The translations under genes were made by a program, and so were the position numbers. Positions 23,989 through 31,254 of a stretch of DNA of 35,313 nt are shown here, piece after piece. Every line of letters begins with the position of its first letter. The first letter of the stretch is position 1. Under the pieces are notes generated by a model. It had not been told where the DNA came from. It made no database searches and worked only from the letters and a program-made list of their open reading frames with translations. The stretch covers positions 1 to 35,313 of the forward strand of contig CAMAYE010000010.1 of the NCBI GenBank assembly GCA_945862135.1, read 5' to 3'. Source of the DNA: Bordetella parapertussis. GTDB lineage: Bacteria > Pseudomonadota > Gammaproteobacteria > Burkholderiales > SG8-41.

Positions 23989-25242
23989 TCAGGCTTCCAG
24001 CGCCTGCTCCCAGTTACGGGTTTCGATCGCATTTTTAACTTCGGCGAGGAAAGCCGCGGAATAGGAACCGTCCACCGCGCGATGATCGAAACTCTGCGCC
24101 AGCACGCCGACCGGACGAATCGCAATGGAATCGCCGCCGTCGCTCTCGATCACCACAGGTTTTTTGCGGATGCCGTCGGCGGACAGGATCGCCACCTGTG
24201 GCTGATTGATGATCGGTGCGGTGATCACCGTGCCGAAGGCGCCGTTGTTGGTGATGGTGTAAGTGCCTTCGGTCATCTCGTCCGGACGCAGCTTGCCGGC
24301 GCGGGCGCGCTGCGCCAGATCGTTGATCTCGCGCGCAATTTGCGGCAACGATTTGGCCGGAACATCCTTCAGCACCGGCACCACCAGCCCGTCGAAGTTC
24401 AGGTCGACAGCAATGCCGATATTGATCCGGCGATGCAGAACCAGACCATCGCCCTGCAGGCTGGCATTGAGCTTGGGAAACTTGCCCAGCGCAATCGACA
24501 CTGCACGCACGATGAACGGCAGATAGGTCAGTGAAAAACCTTCGCGCGCCTTCCATGCCGCGCCGTGCAACTTGCGCGCCTGATCAACACGCAGGAAATC
24601 GGCTTCGGCCACCTGCAGCACATGCGGCGCGGTCTGCCAGGACTTCGCGGTGTTCTCGGCAACGCGTTTGCGGATGCCGTTGAAGGCCACCGTCTGTCCG
24701 GCCTGCAACGATGCCGGCGCTGCGGCAGCAACCTGCGCAGATGCCGGACGCGAGCCGCGGCGCGCGATGTAGTCTTTGACGTCTTCACGGGTGATGCGGC
24801 CATCGCGGCCGCTGCCGGTGATGTCCGCAGGATTGAGGTTGTGCTCGGCGACCAGTCGGCGTACCACCGGCGACAGCCGGTCGGCAGCGTTGACCCGCGG
24901 TCGGCCCGAAGGCATCTGAGAAACCACCGGTGTAGCAACAGCCGCCACAGGACCAGCGCTGACCGCTGCGGGCGCAACAGCCGCAGGCTTGGCGGGCGCA
25001 TTTGCATCACCGCTTTCACGGATGACCGCCAGCGTGGCACCGACCTTCGCGGTGACGCCCTCTGCAACCACGATCTCGGCAATAACCCCCGCCACCGGAG
25101 ACGGAATCTCGGTGCTGACCTTGTCGGTCTCGACGTCGAACAAAGTCTCATCGACCTTCACGGCATCGCCGACTTTTTTGTACCACTTGGTCACTACGCC
25201 CTCGGCCACGGTCTCGCCGAGCTGCGGCATGATCACATTCAT
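23989..25242 (-). CDS. dihydrolipoamide acyltransferase, E2 of a 2-oxoacid/acetoin dehydrogenase complex
   Basis: Protein of 417 aa from the ATG at 25240-25242, which has GGGAG upstream and begins directly with the lipoyl domain; a longer frame to 25272 adds ten unlikely residues. Domains: lipoyl domain at 1-76 with lipoyl-lysine K41 (ETDKVST); Ala/Pro linker at 78-118; E1/E3-binding domain at about 122-160 (SPVVRRLVAEHNL...DGRITREDV); catalytic domain at about 185-417 with H387 and D391 (DHRAVDG). It transfers the acyl group to CoA. No E3 gene is in the window, so E3 must be shared. It follows E1beta, separated by an inverted repeat. Confidence 0.93.
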   Translation of the reverse strand: MNVIMPQLGETVAEGVVTKWYKKVGDAVKVDETLFDVETDKVSTEIPSPVAGVIAEIVVAEGVTAKVGATLAVIRESGDANAPAKPAAVAPAAVSAGPVAAVATPVVSQMPSGRPRVNAADRLSPVVRRLVAEHNLNPADITGSGRDGRITREDVKDYIARRGSRPASAQVAAAAPASLQAGQTVAFNGIRKRVAENTAKSWQTAPHVLQVAEADFLRVDQARKLHGAAWKAREGFSLTYLPFIVRAVSIALGKFPKLNASLQGDGLVLHRRINIGIAVDLNFDGLVVPVLKDVPAKSLPQIAREINDLAQRARAGKLRPDEMTEGTYTITNNGAFGTVITAPIINQPQVAILSADGIRKKPVVIESDGGDSIAIRPVGVLAQSFDHRAVDGSYSAAFLAEVKNAIETRNWEQALEA

Positions 25243-25261
25243 GTGCTGCTCCCGAAGTTCA

Positions 25262-25364
25262 TTTACCGCCAAGACCCCAAGAGCGCCAAGAAGGGCAAAA
25301 ACAAAACATCTTGTTTTTAGTTATGATTGGTTTTCTTGGTGCTCTTGGCGTCTTGGCGGTTAAA
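25262..25364. repeat. inverted repeat of 9-nt CGCCAAGA-type units
   Basis: Arms at 25262-25292 and 25333-25364 pair nearly perfectly. Each arm has three 9-nt units (CCGCCAAGA, CCCCAAGAG, CGCCAAGAA). A second small inverted repeat (AAAAACAA...TTGTTTTT) sits inside the loop. The element occupies the gap between the E1beta and E2 genes. Confidence 0.9.
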
Positions 25365-25370
25365 CAGTCT

Positions 25371-26348
25371 TTAATCAATCTTCTCCACGATCTCGTGCAC
25401 GATGCGCTCCACCGACGGGATGGTGTTGTCTTCCAGCTGGTCGGCCGAAGGCAGCGGAATATGCGGCGTGGTGATGCGGATGATCGGGCCATCGAGTTCC
25501 CAGAAACATTCATCGGCGATGATCGAAGCCACTTCCGCACCCCAGCCGCACAGTCGCGGGTTCTCTTCGACCGTCACCAGCCGACCGGTCAACGCCACTT
25601 CGGCGAGGATAGTCGTCGTATCGAGAGGTACCAGCGAACGCACATCGACCACCGTGCAGGAAATGCCGTGTTCCTTCTCGAGAATTTCCGCTGCCGCCAG
25701 CGCGCGGTGCACCATCAGTGCCAGCGCAACAATCGTGCAGTCCTTGCCCCGGCGCAATACGCGCGCCTTGCCCAGTTCGTCGACATGTTCGCCGTCGGGC
25801 ACTTCGCCCTTCATCGGATACAGCGACTTCTGCTCGAACACGATCACCGGGTCTTCATCGCGCACCGCGGCAGCGATCAAGCCTTTGACGTCGGCCGGGA
25901 AGGCCGGCGCAACGACCTTGATGCCCGGAATCATCATTGCCCAGTTTTCCACCGACTGCGAGTGCTGCGCACCGAAACGCGAACCTGCACCGTTGGCGGT
26001 GCGGATCACCAGCGGCACCTGCACCTGGCCGTTGGTCATGTAACGCGATTTGGCGATCTCGTTGGCGACGATATCCCAGCACACCGCAAGGAAGTCGGAG
26101 AACATGATTTCGGCAATCGGCCGCAGGCCGGTCATCGCCGCGCCCATGGCCGCACCGAGGATCGCCTGTTCCGAAATCGGCGTGTCGCGCACGCGTTTCG
26201 GACCGAACTTGTCGAGCAGGCCGACCGTAGCCTTGAACACGCCGCCGGCGGCGGCAATGTCCTCGCCGAGGAACACTACGCGCTCATCGCGCGCCATCTC
26301 CTGCGCGATACCCGCAGCAACCGCGTCGCGGTAGGTCAGTTCCGCCAT
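25371..26348 (-). CDS. E1 beta subunit of TPP-dependent 2-oxoacid/acetoin dehydrogenase
   Basis: Protein of 325 aa in the transketolase-like pyrimidine-binding plus C-terminal domain family. Typical features: LTYRDAVAAGIAQEMARDERV at the start (seen as TYRDAVAAGI, MARDERVVFLGED), the cofactor-activating Glu in PISEQAILGAAMGAA, FGAQHSQS, and the C-terminal VDVRSLVPLDTTTI and VEENPR. Size and sequence fit AcoB/PdhB-type subunits. The ATG at 26348 overlaps the end of the E1alpha gene by 13 bp, so the two subunits are translationally coupled. The substrate could be acetoin, pyruvate or a branched 2-oxoacid. Confidence 0.94.
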   Translation of the reverse strand: MAELTYRDAVAAGIAQEMARDERVVFLGEDIAAAGGVFKATVGLLDKFGPKRVRDTPISEQAILGAAMGAAMTGLRPIAEIMFSDFLAVCWDIVANEIAKSRYMTNGQVQVPLVIRTANGAGSRFGAQHSQSVENWAMMIPGIKVVAPAFPADVKGLIAAAVRDEDPVIVFEQKSLYPMKGEVPDGEHVDELGKARVLRRGKDCTIVALALMVHRALAAAEILEKEHGISCTVVDVRSLVPLDTTTILAEVALTGRLVTVEENPRLCGWGAEVASIIADECFWELDGPIIRITTPHIPLPSADQLEDNTIPSVERIVHEIVEKID

Positions 26349-27361
26349 GACGCACCTCCATCGGCCCAGACATGCTGATAGATGCCGTCCAGCGACGGCG
26401 GTGCTGATGCCTTGGCGACCTCGGTCGCCTCATTCACTTGTTGCGTCACTTCATCCTCAATGTCTTTCAGAGTGGCGTCGACGATGCCGAGGCCCAACAG
26501 GCGTTCACGGTAAATCTTGATCGGGTCGCGTTCGAGCCATTTTTCCAGCTCGCCTTCCGGGCGGTATTTACCCGGATCGGCACGAGAGTGACCCGAGTGG
26601 CGGTAGGTCATGCACTCGATCAGCGCCGGACCACCACCCTTGCGCGCACGGTCGATGTATTTGGTCGCGGTGCGATAGACCGCATCGGCATCATTGCCGT
26701 CAACGACAATTTTCTCCAGTCCGTAGGCCGATGCACGATCCGCCGCCGGATGCTCCACCGCCGTCACGGTATGAATCGGCGTGTATTCCATGTACAGATT
26801 GTTTTCGCAGACGAAGATCACCGGCAGCTTCCAGATCACCGCGAAGTTCAGCGCTTCATGGAAAGCGCCGATGTTGGTGGTACCGTCGCCGAAGAAACAT
26901 ACGGAAACCTGTTCAGTGCCGCGGTACTGCGCGCTCCACGCCGCACCCGCCGCCACCGGCAGATGCGCACCGATGATTGCGTACGAACCCATCGCGCCTT
27001 TGCTCACATCGGTCAGATGCATCGAGCCGCCCTTGCCGCCGAGCAGACCGCATTCACGCCCCATCAGTTCACCGAGCACACCGCTCATCGAGGCCCCGCG
27101 CGCCAGCGTATGCGCATGACCGCGATAGGTGCAGAAAGTCCAATCATCGGGACGCATCGCCACGCCGAAGGCGGCGGCAATCGCTTCCTGCCCCAGCGAC
27201 AGATGGCTGGTGCCCTTGATCAGGTTCTGCAGGAACAGATCATAGGCGCGTTTTTCGCAGAGCCGCAGTTCAAGCTGCATGCGGAACAATTCCAGCCGGA
27301 TGTCGCGGCCGATATCGTCCTCCGCCGCAGCGGATTTTTTGCTTTTCAATTTGGTATCCAA
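26336..27361 (-). CDS. E1 alpha subunit of TPP-dependent 2-oxoacid/acetoin dehydrogenase
   Basis: Protein of 341 aa. The thiamine-diphosphate motif G158-D-G...N187-N188 is intact (FGDGTTNIGAFHEALNFA, then CENN). Conserved family stretches YRGHAHTLARG, GGKGGSMHL and CMTYRHSGHSRADP are present. The sequence is closest by eye to acetoin dehydrogenase AcoA and branched-chain E1alpha. It has a Lys/Ser/Ala N-terminal extension of about 14 residues. It decarboxylates the 2-oxo substrate and passes the acyl group to E2. It is the first of three complex genes, preceded by an M24 gene with an inverted repeat between. Confidence 0.94.
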   Translation of the reverse strand: MDTKLKSKKSAAAEDDIGRDIRLELFRMQLELRLCEKRAYDLFLQNLIKGTSHLSLGQEAIAAAFGVAMRPDDWTFCTYRGHAHTLARGASMSGVLGELMGRECGLLGGKGGSMHLTDVSKGAMGSYAIIGAHLPVAAGAAWSAQYRGTEQVSVCFFGDGTTNIGAFHEALNFAVIWKLPVIFVCENNLYMEYTPIHTVTAVEHPAADRASAYGLEKIVVDGNDADAVYRTATKYIDRARKGGGPALIECMTYRHSGHSRADPGKYRPEGELEKWLERDPIKIYRERLLGLGIVDATLKDIEDEVTQQVNEATEVAKASAPPSLDGIYQHVWADGGASWRN

Positions 27362-27384
27362 TTTAACTCCTGATTCAAAATCTG

Positions 27385-27515
27385 TTTACCGCCAAGGTTC
27401 TTTTTAATACCCGCTTGACGGGTACGCCAAGAGCGCCAAGAAATCCTTTAAAAATCAAAAACGAGAAGTTTAAGTTTTTGACCTTCTTGGCGCTCTTGGC
27501 GACTTGGCGGTTAAA
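27385..27515. repeat. inverted repeat of CGCCAAGA-type units with an interrupted left arm
   Basis: Right arm: 27484-27515, three 9-10-nt units (TTCTTGGCG, CTCTTGGCG, ACTTGGCGG). Left arm: split into 27385-27396 and 27426-27442 by a 29-nt insert that contains its own perfect hairpin (TACCCG-CTTGA-CGGGTA, 27408-27424). The loop holds another 8-bp inverted pair (TCAAAAAC...GTTTTTGA). It fills the gap between the M24 and E1alpha genes. Confidence 0.85.
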
Positions 27516-27523
27516 GCTTTTCC

Positions 27524-28882
27524 TCAATATTTATTCGCGATCGGCAGTTCCTGCGCCGGGAACAGCGTGATGATTTTCGCGCCGTCGGGTGTCAGCACCA
27601 CTTCCTCCTCGATGCGCGCGGCGGACACACCGTCCTTGGCCGGACAGAAGGTCTCGACCGCGAACACCATGCCTGCTTTCAGTTCGTACGGATCCTTAAA
27701 CGAGTTCAGCCGCGAGATCAGAGGCCGCTCGTGCAGACCGAGGCCGAGGCCATGGCAGAAGTTCAGGCCGAAAGCCGCCATCTCGGTTTCAAAACCGATT
27801 TCCTGGGCTTTCGGAAAGGCCTGCACCACGCGGTCGGTGCTGACACCGGGCTTCAGCGAATCGATGGCGCTGTCCATCCATTCCCGCGCCTTGCGGTAGG
27901 CATCGTGCTGGGCCGCGGTCGCCGAACCCACCGTGAAGGTGCGGTAGTAGCAGGTCTTGTAGCCCATGTAGGAGTGGATCAGGTCGAAGTAGGCCTGGTC
28001 GCCGGGGCGGATCATGCGGTCGGTGAAATTGTGCGGATGCGGGCTGCAGCGCTCGCCGGCAATCGCGTTGACCGCCTCGACGCAGTCCGAACCCATTTCG
28101 TAAAAACGCTTGGCGGCCATCGCGACAATTTCGTTTTCGCGCACGCCCGGCTTCAGCGCTTCGAAGATGTCCTGGTACACGCCGTCGCCCATTGATGCCG
28201 CCATGTTGAGCAGCGTGATTTCGTCGTGGCTTTTGATTTCGCGTGCATCAAGCATCACCTGCTGGCCGTCCATCACTTTCAGGCCGAGCTTCTGCAACGC
28301 GAACAGGAACGGCGGCTCGACGACGTCGATGCCGATCGGCATGTCGGCCACACCCTCCTGCACGAGGATGTCGTAGATCTCCTTGGCCGCCGCCTCAAAA
28401 AGGCCGACTTTCGGCGACACGGCGCCGCGCAGGCCGGTCAGGCCCGGGATGCTGTGGTTGGTGGGCAGCCAGGGCGCATACAATTTGTGATGACGCACTG
28501 CAGAGCCGAAATCCCAGACCCAGGGGTCGCCGTTGCCGGTGAGCAAACACCAGCGCGTCAGCTTGTCGCGCGCCCATTCGCCGATCACCGTGCTCGAGAT
28601 GTAGCGCATGTTGATCTGGTCGAACACCAGCAACGCGCCGAGCTTGGATTTGGCCAGCGAATTACGCGTGCGCGCGAGGCGGTATTCATGCAGGCGCTGG
28701 AAATTCACGCGCTCCTCGAAGTCGACCTGCATGCGCCCCGGCGCCTGCAGCGGACGCTCCCAGCGATGTCCGGGATCCGCCGGATCGAACAACACATCAG
28801 GCGCTGTCGAAATTCCTTTTTTCGGATTGATGCCGGCGGTCTTGATGAGTTTCGGCTCGACTGGTTTTTTCTTCCGCGCCAT
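27524..28882 (-). CDS. M24-fold metallohydrolase, DddP/aminopeptidase P-like
   Basis: Protein of 452 aa with a basic leader (MARKKKPVEPK), a creatinase-like N-terminal domain (about 65-215) and an M24 domain (about 220-440). Of the five metal ligands, four align: D300, H377 (CHGLGLG), E410 (FAVETF) and E425 (RIEEEVVLT). The second Asp is C311 (KTCYYRTF for SDITRTF). Length and the N-terminal stretch GALLVFDQINMRYISST resemble DMSP lyase DddP more than short peptidases, but the DddP metal motif differs, so the reaction is open. A GGAG ribosome site precedes the ATG at 28882. It lies between a Bug gene and E1alpha. Confidence 0.82.
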   Translation of the reverse strand: MARKKKPVEPKLIKTAGINPKKGISTAPDVLFDPADPGHRWERPLQAPGRMQVDFEERVNFQRLHEYRLARTRNSLAKSKLGALLVFDQINMRYISSTVIGEWARDKLTRWCLLTGNGDPWVWDFGSAVRHHKLYAPWLPTNHSIPGLTGLRGAVSPKVGLFEAAAKEIYDILVQEGVADMPIGIDVVEPPFLFALQKLGLKVMDGQQVMLDAREIKSHDEITLLNMAASMGDGVYQDIFEALKPGVRENEIVAMAAKRFYEMGSDCVEAVNAIAGERCSPHPHNFTDRMIRPGDQAYFDLIHSYMGYKTCYYRTFTVGSATAAQHDAYRKAREWMDSAIDSLKPGVSTDRVVQAFPKAQEIGFETEMAAFGLNFCHGLGLGLHERPLISRLNSFKDPYELKAGMVFAVETFCPAKDGVSAARIEEEVVLTPDGAKIITLFPAQELPIANKY

Positions 28883-28946
28883 TAATATTTCTCCAATAAA
28901 TTCATATACTTATATAGAATAACAAGCATTCTTGCGGGATACGGAC

Positions 28947-29924
28947 TTAGTCAGCCTTGATACCCGAAGCCTTGATGATCGGAGTCCATTTCGCCAACTC
29001 GCTTTTCACAAAAGCCTGCAGCTCATCCGGTGTGCCCGGCGCGACAATGGCACCGCGCTTCAGCAGGGCATCCTTCACTTCCTGGGACTGCAGGATGCCG
29101 GTGATCTCGCGATTCAGCTTGGCGACGATGGGCTTGGGCGTTTTCGCCGTCGTGAACAGACCGAACCACAGTTCAGCCACCATTCCCGGAATGCCCGCTT
29201 CAGTGGCGCTGGGTATGTCAGGAACGGCCACAAAACGTTCCGTGCTCGACACCGCAAGCGCGCGCAACTTGCCCGACTTCAGTTGCACATACGCAGTGAT
29301 CGGCGACAGGAATGAAATCTGCGTCTCGCCCGACAGGATCGACGTCAGCGCAAAACCAGCGCTTTTGTATGGCACGTGCTGCACATCAACCTTGGCCACC
29401 TGCTTGAACAATTCGCCGGTCAGATGACTGATGGTGCCGTTGCCGGCTGACGCGTAGGTCAGGTTTTTCTGTTTGGCCAGTGCCACCAGTTCCTGCACAT
29501 TCTTCGCAGGGATCGAAGGATGCAAAACCAGCACCGTGACCAGCGTCGCCGTCTTGGTGATCGGCGCAAAATCCTTAAGCGGGTCATAGGGCAGGTTCTT
29601 GTACAGCGACACCGCGCTGACCATCGGACCGGCATGGCCCATGATCAGCGAATAACCGTCGGGCGTGGCCTTCGCCACCACTTCAGCAGCCAGCGTGCCG
29701 CCGGCGCCGGCTCGATTATCGACTACCACCGCCTGGTGCCAGCGCTCGGTCAGTTTCTGACCGATATAGCGCGACAGATAATCCGCCGTACTGCCCGCAC
29801 CCTGCCCCATGATTCGGATCGGCTTCGACGGAAACTGGTCTGCCGTTTCCGCCGCGAAGACCGGTCCGGCGATCAATGCTGCTGCCATCACCATGCCGCT
29901 GAATGCGTATCCGATGAATTTCAT
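28947..29924 (-). CDS. Bug/TctC family periplasmic substrate-binding protein (6)
   Basis: Protein of 325 aa with a signal peptide ending AGPVFAA before ETADQFPSKPIRIM. The first ligand loop is GQGAGSTADYLSRY, not AGGxxDxxAR, so it is divergent from the others; later landmarks VDNRAGAGGT, PDGYSLIM and HVPYKSAG are recognisable (Ser for Gly in HVPYKG). It ends ASGIKAD. It lies between the ABC-type binding protein gene and the M24 gene on the same strand. Its distinct pocket loops suggest a ligand specific to this cluster. Confidence 0.92.
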   Translation of the reverse strand: MKFIGYAFSGMVMAAALIAGPVFAAETADQFPSKPIRIMGQGAGSTADYLSRYIGQKLTERWHQAVVVDNRAGAGGTLAAEVVAKATPDGYSLIMGHAGPMVSAVSLYKNLPYDPLKDFAPITKTATLVTVLVLHPSIPAKNVQELVALAKQKNLTYASAGNGTISHLTGELFKQVAKVDVQHVPYKSAGFALTSILSGETQISFLSPITAYVQLKSGKLRALAVSSTERFVAVPDIPSATEAGIPGMVAELWFGLFTTAKTPKPIVAKLNREITGILQSQEVKDALLKRGAIVAPGTPDELQAFVKSELAKWTPIIKASGIKAD

Positions 29925-29949
29925 GTTGCCCCTCCGTGGGTTCGATTAT

Positions 29950-30020
29950 TGGATGAACTTGTTATGTATGAAACTAGATGCGGATGAACGTTGATACGGA
30001 TGAATTCAAAAGCGGATTAA
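29950..30020. repeat. degenerate tandem repeat, 16-nt period (CGGATGAA units)
   Basis: Units start at 29950, 29965, 29981, 29997 and 30013: GGATGAACTTGTTA, TGTATGAAACTAGATG, CGGATGAACGTTGATA, CGGATGAATTCAAAAG, CGGATTAA. The period is 15-16 nt and each unit begins (C)GGATGAA. It resembles the widespread 'TTCATCCGTGTTAATCCG' kind of intergenic repeat. It fills the gap between the ABC-type binding protein and Bug genes. Confidence 0.75.
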
Positions 30021-30021
30021 C

Positions 30022-30921
30022 TCAGAGTCCTGCGCGCTGCTGATACGACAGATCCATGTACTTGCCCGGTTCGCCCTTAGGCACGGTCAGACCTTCAGCC
30101 TGCCAGTAAACATCAATCACCTGGCGCAGTCCCGAAGCATCAATTGAAGGCAGCGCGCACGCAACAAACGCATCAAACGCCTTGCTCGCCAGTTCCGGCG
30201 CGATGTTCAGGCGCGAAGGCAACAACGTGACCGCCTCGGCCTTGTTGGCCGGATCCTTGAGCCAGTGACAGGCGCCGCGGAACGCGCGGATAAAGGCCAC
30301 CAGCCGGTCGGCATTCAGCGTCGCCCACGAACGGCGTGCGGCCGCGATGGAGCCCGGATAATCCGGAAAAAACTGCATTGTCGTGCCAAGGGAAGCAAAC
30401 CCCGCGGCAAAAAGATTGCGGTCGAACGGAGGATTGAGCCAGCTCGCGACACATTGCCCCGACTTCAGCGCATCAAAACGTTCCTGCGAACCGCCGATTT
30501 CACTAAAGCGGTAATCGGATTTGGCAAGACCGTTTTCGGCGAGCAGCTTGCGCAGCAACAGCGCATAACCGGTATTGGCGCCATCGACGGCAATGTCACG
30601 GCCTTTCAGATCGGCAATACTCTTGATGTCAGCGGCAACCACCAGAGATAGTTCCGGCGCATGCCCCTGAGCCATCACGATGCACAGGTCGCTGCCGGTC
30701 TCGACCGCGCGCACCACATGATCGGACTGCTGGAAACCAATGTCATAACCGCCGCTGCGCATCTGCTCCAGCTGATGATTGGATGAACCGGTCAGCGTGA
30801 CATCGACCGTGATGCCCTCCTGCTCAAACAGCTTGCGGCCCTGGGCCACATACAAAGGCCATGCATTGACCCCTTCGGAAATGATCGCCAGTTTTACCGG
30901 CGCTGCAGCGGCTGCGGACAT
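30022..30921 (-). CDS. NMT1/SsuA-like (ABC-type) substrate-binding protein without clear signal peptide
   Basis: Protein of 299 aa from the ATG at 30919-30921, which has GAGGGGA upstream; the frame stays open to 30999, but neither start gives a signal peptide. The two-lobe periplasmic binding fold of the SsuA/NMT1/TauA family is evident: LAIISEGVNAWPLYVAQGRKLF (seen as VNAWPLYVAQG), GITVDVTLTGSS, GYDIGFQQSD, IADLKGRDIAVDGANTGYALLLRKLL (seen as DLKGRDIAVDG) and GQCVASWLNPP. Members bind sulfonates, nitrate, pyrimidines or riboflavin precursors. No ATPase or permease gene is adjacent. It may be a cytoplasmic enzyme or sensor of the same fold. It is the promoter-proximal gene of the reverse-strand cluster. 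Confidence 0.75.
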   Translation of the reverse strand: MSAAAAAPVKLAIISEGVNAWPLYVAQGRKLFEQEGITVDVTLTGSSNHQLEQMRSGGYDIGFQQSDHVVRAVETGSDLCIVMAQGHAPELSLVVAADIKSIADLKGRDIAVDGANTGYALLLRKLLAENGLAKSDYRFSEIGGSQERFDALKSGQCVASWLNPPFDRNLFAAGFASLGTTMQFFPDYPGSIAAARRSWATLNADRLVAFIRAFRGACHWLKDPANKAEAVTLLPSRLNIAPELASKAFDAFVACALPSIDASGLRQVIDVYWQAEGLTVPKGEPGKYMDLSYQQRAGL

Positions 30922-31047
30922 GTCCCCTCGCGGATTTTCTTGAATGGTTGCGTATTGTCGTTGATCAACAGCTGCCTGCGCACACAGCATCCGCACCATG
31001 GTCCGGACCGCATGAAAACACCCTCGACAGCGCCCGAAACTCTAAAC

Positions 31048-31060
31048 TTGGTTCAACCAA
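31048..31060. promoter_or_regulatory. FadR/PdhR-type operator TTGGT-N3-ACCAA
   Basis: TTGGT-TCA-ACCAA is a perfect dyad matching the operator form known for PdhR and LldR of the FadR subfamily. It lies between the divergent GntR-type regulator and the reverse-strand cluster, as expected for control of both. Confidence 0.7.
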
Positions 31061-31197
31061 TAGTCAATCATTGAGCCAAATTGGTTGGGATAAGCGGCGA
31101 CAGCCTGCCCTACCTTTGCCGCAACGCACAAGAGTGAAAATCTGCAAAATCCATTGATCTCAAAACATCCACTGGTTAGCCATTGGTATATTTTTAT

Positions 31198-31217
31198 GAA
31201 CCAATTGACCAAATTGG
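31198..31217. promoter_or_regulatory. second operator-like dyad next to the regulator start
   Basis: ACCAATT-GACCA-AATTGGT (31199-31217) is an inverted repeat with 7-bp perfect arms. The right arm runs on as AATTGGTAAG, the left half of the E. coli PdhR site. More half-sites lie nearby (CCAAATTGGTTGG at 31076-31088, CATTGGTAT at 31181-31189). It is 37 bp from the regulator ATG, fitting autorepression. Confidence 0.55.
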
Positions 31218-31254
31218 TAAGGCACTGCACAATCCGCCGCAATCAGGAACAGCC

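Larger units (their letters stand above)
30922..31254. promoter_or_regulatory. divergent control region of the reverse-strand cluster and the GntR gene
   Basis: These 333 bp lie between divergent starts and are AT-rich in 31040-31220. They hold one full FadR-type operator and several ATTGGT/ACCAAT half-sites (listed separately), so promoters in both directions are probably here. I could not fix either -10 box. Confidence 0.55.

Noticed and set aside
23861-27515. Periodic repeats considered as CRISPR arrays
   Set aside because: Units are 9 nt and contiguous without unique spacers, arranged as inverted arms, and no cas genes are present.
30922-30999. Longer start (30999) for the ABC-type binding protein
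   Set aside because: The extra residues are not a signal peptide, and the inner ATG at 30921 has a good GAGGGGA ribosome site.
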